NCBI RefSeq assembly: GCF_000266905.1
Contig: NC_018027.1
Location: forward strand, 3,038,001 to 3,102,000
Length of the DNA stretch: 64,000 nucleotides
Source: Mycolicibacterium chubuense NBB4
Lineage (GTDB): Bacteria; Actinomycetota; Actinomycetes; Mycobacteriales; Mycobacteriaceae
Reading direction: 5' to 3'
Shown piece after piece: positions 63,615-64,000 of this stretch. Under the pieces are notes generated by a model. The model made no database searches. It worked only from the letters and a program-made list of their open reading frames with translations, and had not been told where the DNA came from. Position numbers and translations under genes: made by a program. How positions within the stretch are numbered: the first letter of the stretch is position 1; each line of letters begins with the position of its first letter.

Positions 63615-64000
63615 TTGGTTTCTGCAGCGCGACTGCAAGCACATGATTCATCCTTGCGGCGTGCTGCCAGCCGCTTGTGCCGAGTTCGTCCGGTGGACAA
63701 GACAACAGTGTCGAAGATCTGAATCCGCGTTGCGGTCGCCTTGAGCCGGCATACTCAGGTATTTCTGGATTTCGTCCGACACCCTCAAATCTTCGGGGAC
63801 GAATCTCGCAAGTGCGGTCCGCAACCATTTGAGAGTTCCCAGGTCTGCACTTCCCCGCACTCCCAACTGATTTCGGATCGGACAGACCCGATCCTGAACG
63901 ACATTCCAGCTTCCGATCCCGATCCCGGCCCGTGTGCACCACCCCTTCGAGGCGTTCCATCAACCGGATACCAACGCTGCCGAAGTGGCCGGCGCAGGCG
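63615..64000. other. End region, no certain gene
   Basis: A 72-codon minus-strand frame (63648-63866) has some coding character (KWLRTALARFVPEDLRVSDE) but no recognised family and no ribosome site. It could be the end of a degraded gene. Nothing else seen to the window edge. Confidence 0.3.

Noticed and set aside
63648..63866. 72-codon minus-strand frame with KWLRTALARFVPEDL
   Set aside because: Some protein-like character but no ribosome site, family or neighbour support; kept only as a note on the end region.
62974..63963. 329-codon minus-strand open frame
   Set aside because: Looks like an antisense shadow: Arg/Pro/Ser-rich, no domain, and it covers the more protein-like plus frame at 63258-63614.

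Overview
The window reads as chromosomal DNA from a GC-rich, probably fast-growing mycobacterium (Mycolicibacterium type). Diagnostic genes are an antigen-85-family mycolyltransferase, a PepD-type HtrA protease, an LppW-like lipoprotein, a PknH-C-type sensor lipoprotein, DUF5078 and DUF3556 proteins, and an F420-type oxidoreductase resembling phthiodiolone ketoreductase. No tRNA, rRNA or CRISPR array was recognised.

Layout. 1-10.3 kb holds cell-envelope and exported proteins: the mycolyltransferase, a type II NADH dehydrogenase-like protein with an unusual C-terminal extension, a 14-TM drug exporter, a DUF2156 membrane protein, and three small paralogous secreted proteins (994, 8176, 9397) sharing a C-terminal W/P-rich motif and a conserved leader. 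10.3-14.4 kb is a kaiC-kaiB-(HAD+HerA ATPase) operon in which kaiC carries a frameshift. 14.5-34.6 kb is mixed metabolism and stress: a ketoreductase-like LLM enzyme, a metallo-hydrolase divergent from a TetR regulator with candidate operators, an ABC exporter pair, a PEBP lipoprotein-like protein, a large cyclase/AAA protein, LppW, a CocE-type hydrolase, an acyl-CoA synthetase, thiD, pepD, a RibD-like reductase and a DUF4344 metallopeptidase. 36-49 kb is a sulfatase plus a lipid or steroid-like catabolic block: a thiolase-fold protein lacking the usual Cys with its DUF35 partner, an enoyl-CoA hydratase, and a minus-strand operon of acyl-CoA synthetase, DUF3556 protein, FAD oxidoreductase and two SDRs, divergent from a PucR regulator.

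From about 48.9 kb the character changes to an accessory island. It holds a GMC-oxidoreductase remnant, a MazEF-like toxin-antitoxin pair, repeats next to a broken tyrosine recombinase cut by an IS3-type remnant, a cytosolic patatin phospholipase, and a DRGH nuclease. Then comes a minus-strand block of STAND/NB-ARC ATPases and a trypsin-like protease. Three of these proteins (58321-59352, 57205-58317, 59613-62426) start with what look like related effector-associated (EAD1-type) adaptor domains. Such domains are known from NTP-dependent conflict systems, where an ATPase sensor recruits an effector by homotypic contacts. This block is the best candidate for an undescribed immune or programmed-death system in the window. 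One of its ATPases has Arg in place of the Walker A Lys, so it may be a non-hydrolysing partner.
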